62,000 nucleotides of DNA, taken from positions 1,115,883 to 1,177,882 of the forward strand of contig MNCI01012718.1 of assembly GCA_015680685.1 (NCBI GenBank), in the 5' to 3' direction. Shown one piece after another: positions 23,807 through 35,293 of this stretch. The DNA comes from Gnetum montanum (Eukaryota > Streptophyta > Gnetopsida > Gnetales > Gnetaceae). The notes beneath the pieces were generated by a model. The model made no database searches. It was given only the letters and a program-made list of their open reading frames with translations, and had not been told where the DNA came from. The translations under genes were made by a program, and so were the position numbers. Position 1 is the first letter of the stretch, and every line of letters begins with the position of its first letter.

Positions 23807-26800
23807 ATGGCTTCCTCTCATAAAGCTAACTCACCTAGGAATAACACAGAAGACAGTCAGCATCATACACATAACCAAAATCAGCCAAGTCCTCAGCAAT
23901 CTAAGGTGACATATACTCATCCCGATGAGTATGTGCCTGATTTTACTTTTATACTCCATCAAGACAAACAACTGCGGTGGAGAGATTTGCAAGGTAACAT
24001 AGTGTTACCCCCAGATCGATCAGTCCTTAACATGCTCTTCTGTGCCTTGGCACAGATTGGCATGCAAGAACTATTTGCGGAATACGTTATGGATGACTTT
24101 GCTGCCCAACGTATTTGGGACGAAAGGCAGGAGAGCCAACATTCATTGTTGAAGGGCAAAGTCCCCCATGTCCTTAGTGAAATAGGAGACGAGAAACCCC
24201 TCATGACGGGTTTCTTAGAAAATGATGTTCCTCCTCCGCACAATGGTGAAGAGGTTAGGCATCAGGGCCTTCGATCAACTGTACATGCTATAGGCTCTGA
24301 TCCCCGTGAGCACCAACTGTTCACGGCAGGAACAACCACTCACGCTAAGGATGGACACTTAGATCGTTACAACGATCGGGGACGAAGTAGCCGAAGAGAA
24401 GGTAAGAAACATCGCCATGGTGATGGATCCCCTTCCTCTTCTCCTTCATCTCACCATTCACACTCTCCTTCCACATCTGGGCACAGCCACCATGAGCAAA
24501 AACGGGAGGATAAAAGTAAGGAAGATGAAAAACCTCGACAGGAAGGTTGAGAGGAGTTAGGACAAGGGCAAGGACGTAGGGAGAGTAGGGAACCACCACG
24601 AAGACATCACAGACGTCATGAAAGAGATGATCATGACGAACCCCTACTCGCAACCCAAAGCATGCTAGACATCACAGAGGCAGTTAGGATCCCCACAAGG
24701 CACTTAAAAGATAGTAGGATCAAGCGTTTGGACATAAATAATATCCCATGTTTTGAAGGGGGATACAACGCTGATCCTCAACAAAATATAGATAATGAGT
24801 GGCAGAAGCTTAAGTTGTTCCCAAGGACACTCACCAAAGAAGCAGAGAGCTGGTACCGGTCCTTAGAACCGGAAACCGTCAGGAGGTGGAGTACGATGCT
24901 TGAACTGTTCAACAACAAATATCAGACGTACTCCAGAGTGTCCAATCTACGTAAGCAAATCCAAGGTTGGAAACAAGGTGCTTATGAATCCTTGGATGCT
25001 GCCATGGCCCGTTACTATACATTGCTACACCGTTGCTCGGGCCATGGGTATGCTAAGCGGGATCAACTTCGCCACATTGTGGATGGGCTAAGGAATAAAA
25101 CGAGAAGAACTCTTGGGACTTACGCCCAAGGGAAGCTTTCCCAACTTAGGGCCCATGAAGTTGAAAGATTGTTGGAACAAGTAGCGCAAGAAGAGGGTGA
25201 GCTACGTAAGAGGGAAAGTGCGGAAGAATACAACCATGATCCCTCCCTTTGCAAGAAGGGAGTGAAATTCTGTGATGAAGAGGATGAGTCACCAATCGAA
25301 GAGTTGGTGAATCAGAAAACTTTGCCGATCCAAAAGTTAACAACCGAGGTATCGACCAAAGTAGACCAAATGTGGGATTCCTTAGACTCAAGAATTGAAA
25401 TAGTCTTGAAAATTGTAGAAGAGTCTAAGGTAGAGCAAAGTAGTGACAAAGGAAAGAACAGGAGGAGAGACTTAAGCCCTGCACATAACAAGGGTAAGGG
25501 GAAAATTCCTATTTCCAATGAGGTTGTGAATTCTGACATAGACGATGATGGTGGATGTGAGGTCTGCTACTATGACCATCCTAAGGGATGTTGTCCTATT
25601 ATCTCACATCTGCAGGAGTCTGGGATGTATACGTTAAATCCAAGACTTAATCAACGGCAAACACCCCGAAGGTTACCTTATCCACAAGGTAACCCAAGGC
25701 AGTTCCACCAACCCTTAACGTATTATCCAAGTGGAACTCCACCTCAGCCCATCGGACAACATCAGCAATGGAAATACCCACAGTCATGGGGGATGCCATT
25801 GCCGAAACAACAGTACCCTTACCGACAGCCTGATCCTTATGGATATTATGTGCAGCAGCTGATTTCTCCAAGTGACTCTATGGGTCACGTAACCCCCAAC
25901 CGCCACTACCAAGCTCGGGAGTATTTCAGAAGGACTCCTTCTCCTCCAGGAGACACTCCATACCCACACCATCCTCCTAATCCATCCGCACCTCTTCCAC
26001 CAGTAGTTCCCGTAACACCTCCTGCTCCAACAATGCAAGGGGAACTTCCTCCTCAACCGCAGCAACGTCACGCCGCGAGAGCTGTAAATATTCAGCATGT
26101 CAATATCCAACCGGGTGCTAGTTCTGATGACAACTGTACAAATAAGAGACCCTTCTTCAGAACTAGGAGCCTAGACAAACTCTCGCAACAACAAGCGGTT
26201 GAGCACATGTATAGGCCTCTAACCACTAATGCTTCGGAGAACCCTTCAGTCCAAAAGAGCGTAATGCATACGGTTATGTTGACACATACCGTAACTGATT
26301 GGATAAATGTGGGCCACCTTCCCAGGAAACTAACCGACCCTGGGAACCCCTTAATTCATTTACAGATCGCCGGAAATGCACCACATCGAGCTCTTCTTGT
26401 CCCAGGTTCCGGAGTCAACTTAATTTCACAAAAGATGTATCATGCCTGGAACCTGCCCCAACTTAAGAAGAGCAACATACAACTAGAGTTGGCAGACCAG
26501 TCCATCACCATTCCCTTGGGCTTGGTGGAGGACGTTATTACCACTGTGTGTGGTTGGTCCTACCCAGCTGACTTTCTGGTGATCGAAGTGAACAACAATG
26601 AAAGGGATTTCCCCATTATAATGGGAAGGCCGTGGCTAAGTACTGTAGACGTGTACCTAGGAATCCGTGATCTCTCCTTACAAATTTCTAAGATAAACAT
26701 ATGTGGAAAGATCGAGAAGAAGAAAGTTCCATGCATCACATACAGTGATTCATTGGGTGATGACATGGAGGATATGTTTCCATGTGAGAGGTGTGCCCAT

Positions 26801-27097
26801 GAAAGTGAGAAACAAAGATGCCTGTATGTAGCAACCACACAAAAAGTAGTAGACACCCCGTGGTTGACAGCTACTCGTAAGAGCAGACAAATATGCATGC
26901 AACGAACTGAGGCTACAACTCATGCTAACAATGGAAGCATGTATACATTGGAACATGAGCGTCGCCAACTTCCACCCCTAAATTTAAGATCATCAATTGG
27001 GAGAAGTTGGGCACTGTTACGAAATTCAAACAGACGTTTATTATTCCGGATCTCTCCCTTACAACTTAGTCATGGGGGAGATGGCCACCTATGCTGA
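23807..27097 (+). CDS. E1 gag-protease polyprotein, interrupted by a single in-frame TGA
   Basis: One frame of 1,097 codons runs from ATG at 23,807 to the stop at 27,097, broken only by TGA at 24,548-24,550 (codon 248). The N-terminal 247 codons are polar and end in a Ser/His-rich and Lys/Glu-rich stretch. After the TGA comes the Retrotrans_gag region (roughly 24,760-25,200: WQKLKLFPRTL, ESWYRSL, CSGHGYAKRDQL), a linker with charged helices, a Pro/Gln-rich segment, and a retropepsin-like fold (about 26,340-26,720: HLQIAG, VNLISQKMY, FPIIMGRPWLS). In E3 the active site reads LLDSGSNVN; here the same columns are LLVPGSGVN, so the catalytic Asp is Val (26,399-26,401) and the protease should be inactive. 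The last residues (ISPLQLSHGGDGHLC) match the end of the polyprotein region in E3, showing that pol was removed by an internal deletion. Confidence 0.85.
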
Positions 27098-28380
27098 TCA
27101 TATGGGGCCCTCAGTTCTTTTAAGTTTTTGTTTTGCATGTTTTTGGTTTTACACGTTTTTGTTTTACAACATTGTTACACTTTTCTATTTTTTGTGTGCG
27201 TGTGTGTGTGCCATCCACCATGTAAGTTCGTCACTCAATAAGTGTTCAGACCGATGGGATGAACTATTTTTCATTAATTGCTAATGTTTGGTTTTTACCT
27301 TTAAGTCACAATGTTGATACTAAGGTATGTTTCTTTTGATATGACAGGCAATGAGATCACTTCATCCATCCATCCACCAATTTCTATGGTCTCTCTTGGC
27401 TTGGAAATATACAGTTCCCTTCTAATAAGAACTTTAACGAATCGGTGACTGGGTATTTCTCAAACTAAGGAAGGACTCAAGGATTGCAAAGGGTGTGACT
27501 TCAAGGGAACTTGATGNAAGTGAGAATTCAAAGCACACCCCTTAGATGAAATAAAATTCGTGCTACAAGCACTGGTTATGGAACCAAAAGTGTTCCCTCT
27601 AACTAAAGCCCTTCTCGCTTCCCATTCACTCCTTTGTTTCATCGGAATGGTGGTGGCTCTTTGAAGATGCATCCTCGTTATCCATGTGGATGGTTTAACT
27701 GAATGCATTGATGCGAAGTCACTGGAAGTGGTTGGTTTGAGGCCAGAGTTGGAATGAGATTTGCCAAGTCACATTAATCATACACCACACAAGGGGCTGT
27801 TCACCACCTTATTCTTGGGATTCCATTCCATTTCTCTTCTCTCCATCCTTCTCTCCGTTATTCACCTCATTGCCAGTTGTATCATTAGTGTATATATTTT
27901 GGTTGATGCATTGTTTTCTTTTCGGTAAACTCTAGCGGTTAAGACTTTACTCTTGTTCCAAAAGACATTCCTAGAGCCTACGGACTCTTCGAATGTGGGT
28001 CTATCAGGGCATTAAGGGCATGAGCCTACTTTGGGAAGGACCCACTACCATTCCTATTTGGAGCATTAGTTAACTCCTTTTTCTTAACATTTTGCACTTA
28101 ATTATTATTTTGTTCATTTCCATCCTGACATCTACTTCATTGATGCCATAGTTTTCCCTTTTACCTATCTTTCTTACTCCTTTCCCTTCTTCATTCTAAC
28201 GCTACTGGAGGTTTGTGATTAGTCATGGGGGTACGGGGCCTGCTTTTTCGATTTTCTCCTAGCCCTGAAATTTTTTGATTTTCTTCCTAACCCCTATACC
28301 TTCGGTAGTCATCAGTAACATCTTTCCAGGTCCATATCAGCCATACCACAACCTAGTCAATGGACTTACACCGAAGCAAG
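27098..28380 (+). other. E1 3' non-coding region
   Basis: Aligns by landmarks with matching regions of E2 (39,600-41,206) and E3 (50,040-51,982): the tttttgttttacac tract, catccatccaccaa, aataagaactttaac, tgggcataagcc-type and ggaaggacccact strings, and cacaacctagtcaa. It has no meaningful ORF. A single undetermined base (N) lies at 27,517. Confidence 0.7.
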
Positions 28381-28440
28381 GTATTAATTACTTAATGATT
28401 CAATTACCCTTGCTAATATATGATTGTGTTGTGTGTGCAG
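28381..28440 (+). promoter_or_regulatory. Conserved intron-like segment with a splice-acceptor AG before an ATG (E1)
   Basis: Donor-like CAAG|GTATT at 28,381 and acceptor-like gtgtgtgcag ending at 28,440, immediately followed by ATG. The same arrangement with nearly equal length is present in E2 (41,207-41,266), E3 (51,983-52,044) and E4 (60,748-60,811, minus). In E3 and E4 the ATG opens the long 3' ORF; in E1 that ORF is gone and only about 376 bp remain before the 3' LTR. Confidence 0.5.
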
Positions 28441-28816
28441 ATGGCGATCATGCAAACAACAGATTGGATCTGGAACTGGAGCAAAACACTTAGAATGGAG
28501 CAGCGCTGAAGCAGCTATGCAAGGAGCAAGATCGATGGCGCGCTTATAGATGGACAACGAAAAGCGCAATCTCGACGTTGGCAGCAGCAACACTTCTTTT
28601 TATCTCTCTCTCTTTCTCTCAAGCTGCCAACAAAGGCCTGATGTCATTGTAATAAGGTGTTCACCCTTGTTGTCATGAACACCAGTTTTGTCAAGTCTTG
28701 TAATAATGATCCGTTCACATGTCATCCCATTAGTTCCATTCCCCTCAATAATTCCATACCTACCTGATATTATTGTAAGGAACTCGAGGACGAGTTTTCA
28801 TTCAGTCATGGGGGTA

Positions 28817-29579
28817 TGATCGCGGCCACTGCGATATCGTGTCTTTCCCTGCGATATCGCGGTCCGCCGCCATATCTATAAATAAGCGGCGGCACTCCCC
28901 TCATTGGATAGTTAGAGTCAGAAGTAGCGAAGCTCTGGTAGATTGATCACCCCAGAGATAGAATATTTTCCATGTGCCCATAGTAGGAGTCCCCCAAGTG
29001 AANNNNNNNNNNNNNNNNNNNNNNNNNNNNNNNNNNNNNNNNNNNNNNNNNNNNNNNNNNNNNNNNNNNNNNNNNNNNNNNNNNNNNNNNNNNNNNNNNN
29101 NNNNNNNNNNNNNNNNNNNNNNNNNNNNNNNNNNNNNNNNNNNNNNNNGCTGCTTATCACACTTAGGCTAGTTAAGTGCCTCAGTACGATCGCTTCGAGC
29201 ACGTGCGTTACGTGTGGTAATCCCAGTAACGATTAGCGTTTGGTAGCCACAGTTGCACAGTTCAGGGTGTGTACGGTAAGTGGGAACGGATGCTGACGCT
29301 AGTTAATTTAGACTTAGATCCTTAGTTAGAGTTAGTTAATTTCTTCAACCTTTCACCGTTTAGCATAGGAGATAAACTTGAAAAGACCAAAAAAATCATA
29401 TACCTTGGACTTACTTAACCATGCACCGTGACAACAACAAGTAAGTCTGAGAAGACAACGAACGATTAACCCCAAGTGTTCCGTGGGGTGTTAGGCATTT
29501 AGTCTGCGGAGTTCGACTGGATCGCTCGTGCTACGCTCGTTTCGCATGGTGGAGTGTAGGGGTACCTCGCCACTCATCA
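28817..29579 (+). repeat. E1 3' LTR, containing an assembly gap
   Basis: 763 bp as given, starting TGATCGCGG after the polypurine tract and ending CTCATCA. It keeps two GCGATATCG units (28,831-28,839, 28,851-28,859) where the 5' LTR has one. A run of N interrupts it at 29,003-29,148. Confidence 0.9.
29003..29148. other. Assembly gap (146 N)
   Basis: Undetermined bases inside the E1 3' LTR. The flanking bases match 22,939 and 23,234 of the 5' LTR, so the true missing length should be about 294 bp, twice the N-run. Long identical LTR sequence probably caused the assembly break. Confidence 0.85.
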
Positions 29580-29584
29580 GTAGC

Positions 29585-30259
29585 ATTGATGCAATTCTCA
29601 AAACAAAGTCAAAAACTTTATTAAGTTGTGTGCACATTATCTTATAGCAATTGTTTTACAAGTAGCTTAGTATATATTTATAATATGTATTTATAATTTG
29701 GTCAAGAGAATCTTCTTCGTTGATAAATAATAAGGTATTTGAATCAAATATTTCATGACTTGTGGATGAAGAACAAGATTTGTTTATCAAATTTTTCATA
29801 ATCACGGTGCTAAGAATAAAATATTTGCATCATCTATCATATGTTTCCACTCATAGTCACATTTGCCTATGAGATCTTAAAGTGATCATTTAAACATAAG
29901 AAATTAAAAAGATTCTATCTATAGTTATGCATCAACCCAATTTTTTGAAGGTAGTTAAGTTACAGATTGTTTTTCTAAGGTTAATAATAATTCATGAAAC
30001 TATAGATCATAAATGAAGTAAATTGTAAGAGCATAATGTCAATTGTTCAAAGACTAAAAATAGGTTAAAATACATCATAACTAATTAATGTTTAAACATT
30101 CATAATTAAAAAATGCATATTGAAAAATCTTTTGAAATCCATGATAGTAAATATGCATTATTAGATAAATTGTAAAATCATTCTTTGTTAGATTTAATGC
30201 ACTACTCTTCATCCAATCTACTTTGAAGGTGAGAATCCTTTAATATCTTGATGTATCTT
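29585..30259. other. AT-rich flank between E1 and the helicase relic
   Basis: Right-hand side of the E1 target site, contiguous with 22,762 before insertion. No ORF of interest. It lies just 3' of the helicase stop codon (minus strand), so it may include the 3' end of the host transposon, but I could not identify a Helitron CTRR end with hairpin. Confidence 0.45.
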
Positions 30260-30410
30260 TCATTGGAGACTATCAATACTCTTTACTTGAGATAGTGCTA
30301 CAAACATAAGGTCTACTATTTCTTTATTGCCAACATCTACACATGCTTTCTCCAAGGTCGTACCCCGCAACTTATGTATAGTTAAAGCTTCTGCTAATCT
30401 TAATAGTAGT
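30260..30410 (-). pseudogene. PIF1/Helitron-type helicase relic, C-terminal piece
   Basis: Minus strand encodes LLLRLAEALTIHKLRGTTLE, then DVGNKEIVDLMFVALSQVKS and a stop after SLQ. This is the C-terminal signature of PIF1-family helicases, where the usual form is LAWALTIHKSQG...FVALSRV. The helicase motif VI arginine is replaced by Gln in this copy (ALSQV). The piece starts at the E2 target duplication; its upstream continuation is at 42,509, on the other side of E2, in the same frame. The enzyme unwinds DNA and in Helitrons is fused to the Rep nuclease for rolling-circle transposition. Confidence 0.8.
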
Positions 30411-31280
30411 TGATGAGTCATGATTTGCCTATCTTGACATTGGAGCCTTGATATATGATGAATCACTGTTTTCTGTTTGCTTCAACATTAGGTATGTGAT
30501 GTCGGGGCCGCAACATCACGTACATGAGGTCAAGGCCTAGATGCAACGTCGGGTACCCAACATTGGGTATATACTCTGGCCTATAAATACAACGCCTGGG
30601 CTCCTATTTTGAGTCAGTTTTCAAGTTAATTTTTAGTCAAAGTAGCGAAGTTATTGCTATTTATTTTTCTCAAAGTTGGAATATTTTCTAAGTGCCTGCA
30701 GAAGGAGTCTAAGTGTGTATGGTTCTTTGTTCAAACACTGATGTACTTGAGCGCAGCAGTGTGACGAGAATAAAACAAACTTTTTTAATAATCCTTGCAG
30801 CACTGAGAATAGATTACTATTTTCTTTAATGCAGTTTACTTTCATGTTTTCTACTTATGCATTTGAATTAAGCAATTTATTTCTAGTTGTTAATGAACAC
30901 AAGCACAAACACTTCGAGCATACATATAGTACTTGGTAACCCATCAGTGCTATATGTGTTTAGGATGTGTCTAAGAAAGTGGGGTAGTTACTTGTGTTAG
31001 ACTAGTTTAGACCTTGTTTTACATCATTTATTAGTTTAATTAATTTATCTCTTTATCATCATCACGAGTAGCGTAGAAATTAGAGAACATCATATGCCTC
31101 ACTTTGGACTAAACCATACGTGACAAAGCTACCACTAGTCTAAGTGGGAAGACAACAAACTATGATTAGAGCATAATAATCTAGATACCACAACTAGTCC
31201 CATCCATGGAATTTGACTGAATTGTGCATAAACGCTTGTGATTCGTATGGTTGAGCGTAGGGGTACCTCATCGCTCATCA
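30411..31280 (+). repeat. E2 5' LTR
   Basis: TGATGAG...CTCATCA, TATAAAT at 30,582-30,588, conserved agtgcctgcagaaggagtc block near 30,691, AATAAA at 30,769-30,774. The sequence is clearly a different subfamily from E1 but has the same signal order. Confidence 0.9.
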
Positions 31281-31281
31281 T

Positions 31282-31290
31282 TGGCACTGT
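31282..31290 (+). promoter_or_regulatory. E2 primer-binding site, left half (split by Copia)
   Basis: tggcactgt is the first half of a decayed tRNA-Asp site; the second half (tgctgagga) lies at 37,036-37,044 beyond the Copia element. All differences from the tRNA-Asp complement are G-to-A or C-to-T. Confidence 0.75.
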
Positions 31291-31636
31291 TGAAGAGTCT
31301 AAAGGGCCTTGGATCTACGATCTAAGCTTAAAGGAAATAAAGAACTTTGTTAGAACAAACACACTATTATTAAACTTTCTTAAATTTTGTTATCTCTCTC
31401 TTCTATTATGAATGAATATGTGCTGCTACAATTATATAGGCATTGATCTCTTAAAAATAGATTTGGAAAGATAAGCATGAATCTCGGAAATCATGGGGAT
31501 GATCTTCTTAATATGGGATGACCTAAACATGGGATTGGATAAGAATTATATAAATAAAATCTCATCTTATTTAAAATAGATTAATGAATGAGATCTATCT
31601 AATTTATTATGAAATATCTAATCATCATATTCCACA
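31291..31636 (-). repeat. Copia 3' LTR
   Basis: 346 bp, mate of 36,662-37,030. It lacks about 20 bp near the aggatctt segment (around 36,890 in the mate) plus scattered point changes. Confidence 0.9.
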
Positions 31637-31859
31637 AAGCCCCTCCATGATGGTAAGAGGTTCCACTCCTATAAATTCTTGGAAACACTCAAACTTTTCA
31701 TGGCTCAGAATCTTAATAAAGATGTCTACCATTTGTGCTTCAGCTGCACAATGTTCCATGTTGAGTATGTTATCTTAGATCAGGCTTCTAAGATGGTGAT
31801 GCTTGATATCTATGTGCTTGGAACGTCCATGATAAACAAGACTGTGAGCCATCACAATA

Positions 31860-33200
31860 TCACTTGTGCTATCACAGTATAAACAAATGAGAGGTTCAAG
31901 TATATATCCCATTTCAGTAGAAATGGAGTGGATCCATATGGCCTGAGTAGCAGCATTCGATGCAACTATGTATTCTGCTTCTACTGTTGAGAGTGCGATT
32001 ATATATTTCTTTTTTGATCCCCAAGAGATAAGTGATGGACTAAAGAAAAAACAAAAACTAGAAGTTGACTTTCGATCTTCAAGGTCGCCTCCCTAGTCTG
32101 CATCAGTGTATCCCCATATTTTGAAATTTGTATGTCAATGAAACATGATCCCATAATCTGTAGTAGTTTTTAGGTATCGAAATACCCATTTTGTAGCTTT
32201 CCAATGTGATTCATGCAGATCTTGCATGAACTGAGAAAGGTAATTTACAACATATTTGATATTTGGACGAGTATTGGAGAGATACATTAAACTACCAACC
32301 AAGGATTTGTATAGTGAAGGGTTGATAGATGGGGATTTATCATCCTTAGTAAGTTTTGTACCAAGGGAAAGTGGTGTATCTAAAGGATTACAATTAATCA
32401 TACCAAATTTTTCAATTAAGGAACGAGCAAATTTCATTTGGCATATGGAAATTGATTTTTTTCTTTGGATAACTTTAAAACCCAAAAAGTATGACATCTC
32501 CCCTAAATCAAACATTACAAATTCCTTTTTCATGACAGTAAGAAAATTATTTCCTAATGTAATTGTAATTGAAAAATAGATTAAATCATCTACATATAAA
32601 AAACAAAAATAAAATCATCTCCAGATACCTTTTTGTATATTGTTGTTTGGGATTGAAGATTAGTGAAGCCTTATTGCATAAAAAATGCATGAATGCATGC
32701 GTACCATGCACGTGGAGCTTGCTTGAGCCCGTATAATGCTTTATGGACCTTGTAAATATAATTTCATTTTCCTTCATCAATGAACCCTGGTGGTTGTTCC
32801 ATGTGAACTTCTTTATTAAGAAATCCATTGAGGAATGTAGAGGCCACATCCAGTTGATAAATCACATAGCCAGCTTGTGTAGTAATGGCAAGAAAGATTC
32901 TCACGGATTTCATTTGTGAAACAAGAGCAAAGTTATCATCAAAGTCTCTACTTTGCTGTTGGAGATATCCTTTGGCAACTAGGCAAGCTTTGGTTTTTTT
33001 TTTATTTCACCATACTGATTTCTCTTAATTTTAAATATTCATTTTAAACTAATAACAGGCTTACTAGACGGACGAGGAACTAGGCTCCAAGTGCTATTTT
33101 TATTAATTTGTTGTAACTCTCTTTCCATGGCATCAATCCAACGGTTATCTAGCATAGTTTCGATGACTGTAGATGGTCCCCCACCCCATCATCATAAGTA
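31860..33200 (-). pseudogene. Copia reverse transcriptase and RNase H remnants
   Basis: RT begins at about 33,165 with RWIDAMERELQQINKNSTWS and runs into a stop and a frameshift near 33,000. The palm and thumb part is better kept (32,135-32,533: MSYFLGFKV, MCNP-type CNPLDTPLS, YKSLVGSLMYLSNTRPNI, ATKWVFRYLKTT). RNase H follows (about 32,100-31,860: GDLEDRKSTSSF, ISWGSKKKYIIALSTVEAEY). The YVDD catalytic segment would lie near 32,560-32,600 and reads poorly, consistent with decay. Confidence 0.82.
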
Positions 33201-34190
33201 GCACAAAAAATTCATTATCCATGGTAGTGAAGAGAGCATCCTCAATAGATTCCACATCCTGGGGTGGTGGAGCAATGTCTTTACAAAAATGACTATGGAT
33301 CATGCACTGTGTAAAATTTGTATTTAGCATGTTGAAGGCTAGATGATATTGAGCTAGCCCAGAAGTGGATGGAATGTATCGTGATGTGGACATTGTTGAT
33401 GTAGAAGGTGTGCTAGATGGAAAGATTTGTGAGGGTTCTGTTGCAGAGGTTTGTCTTGGAAGAGGGAATGAAAGTTGATTATGCTACTGCACTGCATTGG
33501 CCATTGAAACATTCTAGTTTTTATCCCAATGTAAAGTAGCGTTGGAAATAGATGCCTCATTGAAATGATTTGCCTCCCATCCTAGACATTGTTGGATAGA
33601 TGAAAAATAGGGTGGTAATGAGAATGAAAAATAGTATGGAATACTATAATGAGGTGGCAATATGTATCTATTGGGTTGTTGGAAAGTTGGAGATGTTAAA
33701 ATGGTACCACCGTGTTTGGCCACTATGTGACTAACTTGGATAGGGGATGAGAATGTTGATGCAGCAGAAAAATTACGATAAATATCACCTGGATGACCAT
33801 GCCAGGGTTGCAATGGACATGAGATGGCACTACTTAGGTTTTTTTGTTGTACTATTGTGGACTCTTGAAAGGAATCGTTGCTGGATCCCACAATGTCAAA
33901 GTTGGCAACACCAAGCACATCTCTTCCTTTGCTGCTGTGGTTATTCCTATAAAAATAGTCCACCAGTTGTACGCAACATCTAGACAGGTGAACTAGGTAG
34001 AGCAGATCAATGGGTTGGTGATTGACCGTTGAATAAGAGCTGATGGAAGCGTGGGTCCTATGGCAGTTTTGAGGCCTTGACATGTTGAATTGATTTTGTT
34101 GGATTGTGATGTTGTATGATTTTCTGGGAGTAGTGGTAGATGACAATACTTTAAAAGTCTTATTGCTTGTCATTTTTATCTAACGTGGTC
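33201..34190 (-). other. Copia integrase-RT hinge region
   Basis: About 1 kb between the integrase C-terminal end and RT, longer than I expect for this linker. It holds a 219-codon open stretch (33,514-34,173) rich in Ser, His, Pro and Gln, without a recognised domain. It may be an ordinary variable linker opened by chance, or inserted sequence. Confidence 0.4.
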
Positions 34191-34309
34191 CCATTAATTT
34201 GTAAAGAATGTGCAGTAGAAAAAGGAAAACAATTCACAGCAGATGAGGACGTTTTCCCAAGGTGTTTTGAAGCTTGCATTTTTTGCTTGGCACAAGAAAT
34301 ACAATTTTG

Positions 34310-35293
34310 CTATGGTTGATTTTGATGGCCCACATTGGTAGGACCCTCCACCATCTTGCATTGGCCTTTCACATGGTTGACTTCAAATTCACTCAAATGG
34401 ACATCACGTGAATTAATTACCCTTTTATTTTTTTCATCATAGCACTTGTATGCTTTGGAGTTTAAAGCATATCCAAGAAAAATACATGATGTAGATTTCA
34501 TATCTAATTTTTGCTAATTTTGTGCAAGGATTTGGACATATCAAAGTGAACCAAAAATTTTCAAATAAGAGATATTGGGTGGATAACCATTCCATAATTC
34601 ATATGATGTTCTATCTAGAATTGACCTTGATGGCATCCTATTTAAAAGATAACTTGATGTTGCACAAGCTTCTGCCCAAAACTTATTCTCTAAACTCGAC
34701 ATTTGGAGTCGACATCTTGTCATTTCAACCACTGTTTTATTTTTCCTCTTAGCAATGCCATTTTGTTGAGGTGTGAATGATGTGGTAGTTTGATGAATAA
34801 TCCCATTTTTCTTACAAAATTCATCAAATTCATTTGATAAAAATTCACCACCACGATCTATTTGGATATTCTTAATTGTATTGCCACTTTGATTTTCTAC
34901 TTTCACCTTGAATTCTTTAAAAAATCCCAATGTTTGATCCTTTAATTTCATAAAATACCCCCAAGAAAATCTTGAAAAATCATCCACTATGATTAACATA
35001 TATCAGTTTTTACCTAGGCTCAATGGTTGCATGGGACTGCATAAATACATATGAACTAGATCTAATTTTTCTTGAGATCTATGTTCTTTTCTAGGAAACC
35101 GCAACCTTGTAATTTTTCCTAGTTGACATATGCCACAATCATGATTATTTGGCAAAGAAAAATTTGGCATACCTCTTACAATTTCTCCTTTTTGCATGCG
35201 GTCCATTGAGGCAAAGTTGACATGTCCTAACCTAGCATGCCATAACCATGCTATGTCTTTAGTGACAATGAGACAATCAACATCATTTTGCAT
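34310..35293 (-). pseudogene. Copia gag-pre-integrase and integrase
   Basis: 35,003-35,293 encodes LWHARLGHVNFASM and CGICQLGK, the zinc-binding HHCC pre-integrase domain. 34,541-34,999 encodes the catalytic core: IIVDDFSRFSWGYF with the first Asp, IDRGGEFLSNEF with the second (normally SDNG/RSDRGGE), and FTPQQNGIAKRKN, where the third residue Glu belongs just after the NG (VAER) and is Lys here (GIAKRKN). 34,310-34,501 is the C-terminal part (CIFLGYALNSKAYKCYD). Probably inactive even without the frame breaks. Confidence 0.85.

Larger units (their letters stand above)
22763..29579 (+). mobile_element. E1: non-autonomous Athila-like Ty3/Gypsy LTR retrotransposon (gag-protease only)
   Basis: Two LTRs (22,763-23,664 and 28,817-29,579) flank a 5.15-kb interior. 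The 5-bp target duplication GTAGC is perfect (22,758-22,762 and 29,580-29,584). A tRNA-Asp primer site follows the 5' LTR and a polypurine tract (cagtcatgggggta, 28,803-28,816) precedes the 3' LTR. The interior encodes gag and a retropepsin-like domain, then jumps to a short tail resembling the very end of the polyprotein region in E3; reverse transcriptase, RNase H and integrase are all missing. In the 431-bp part of the LTRs that can be compared (23,234-23,664 against 29,149-29,579) I count about 13 differences, roughly 97% identity, so this is the youngest dated insertion here. It resembles the TR-GAG class of elements that depend on a relative for enzymes. Confidence 0.93.

Noticed and set aside
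25146-26968. Several minus-strand ORFs antisense to E1 gag-protease
   Set aside because: Shadows of the long plus-strand frame; no conserved domains.
33747-33983. Plus-strand ORF within the Copia element
   Set aside because: Antisense shadow of the integrase-RT hinge.
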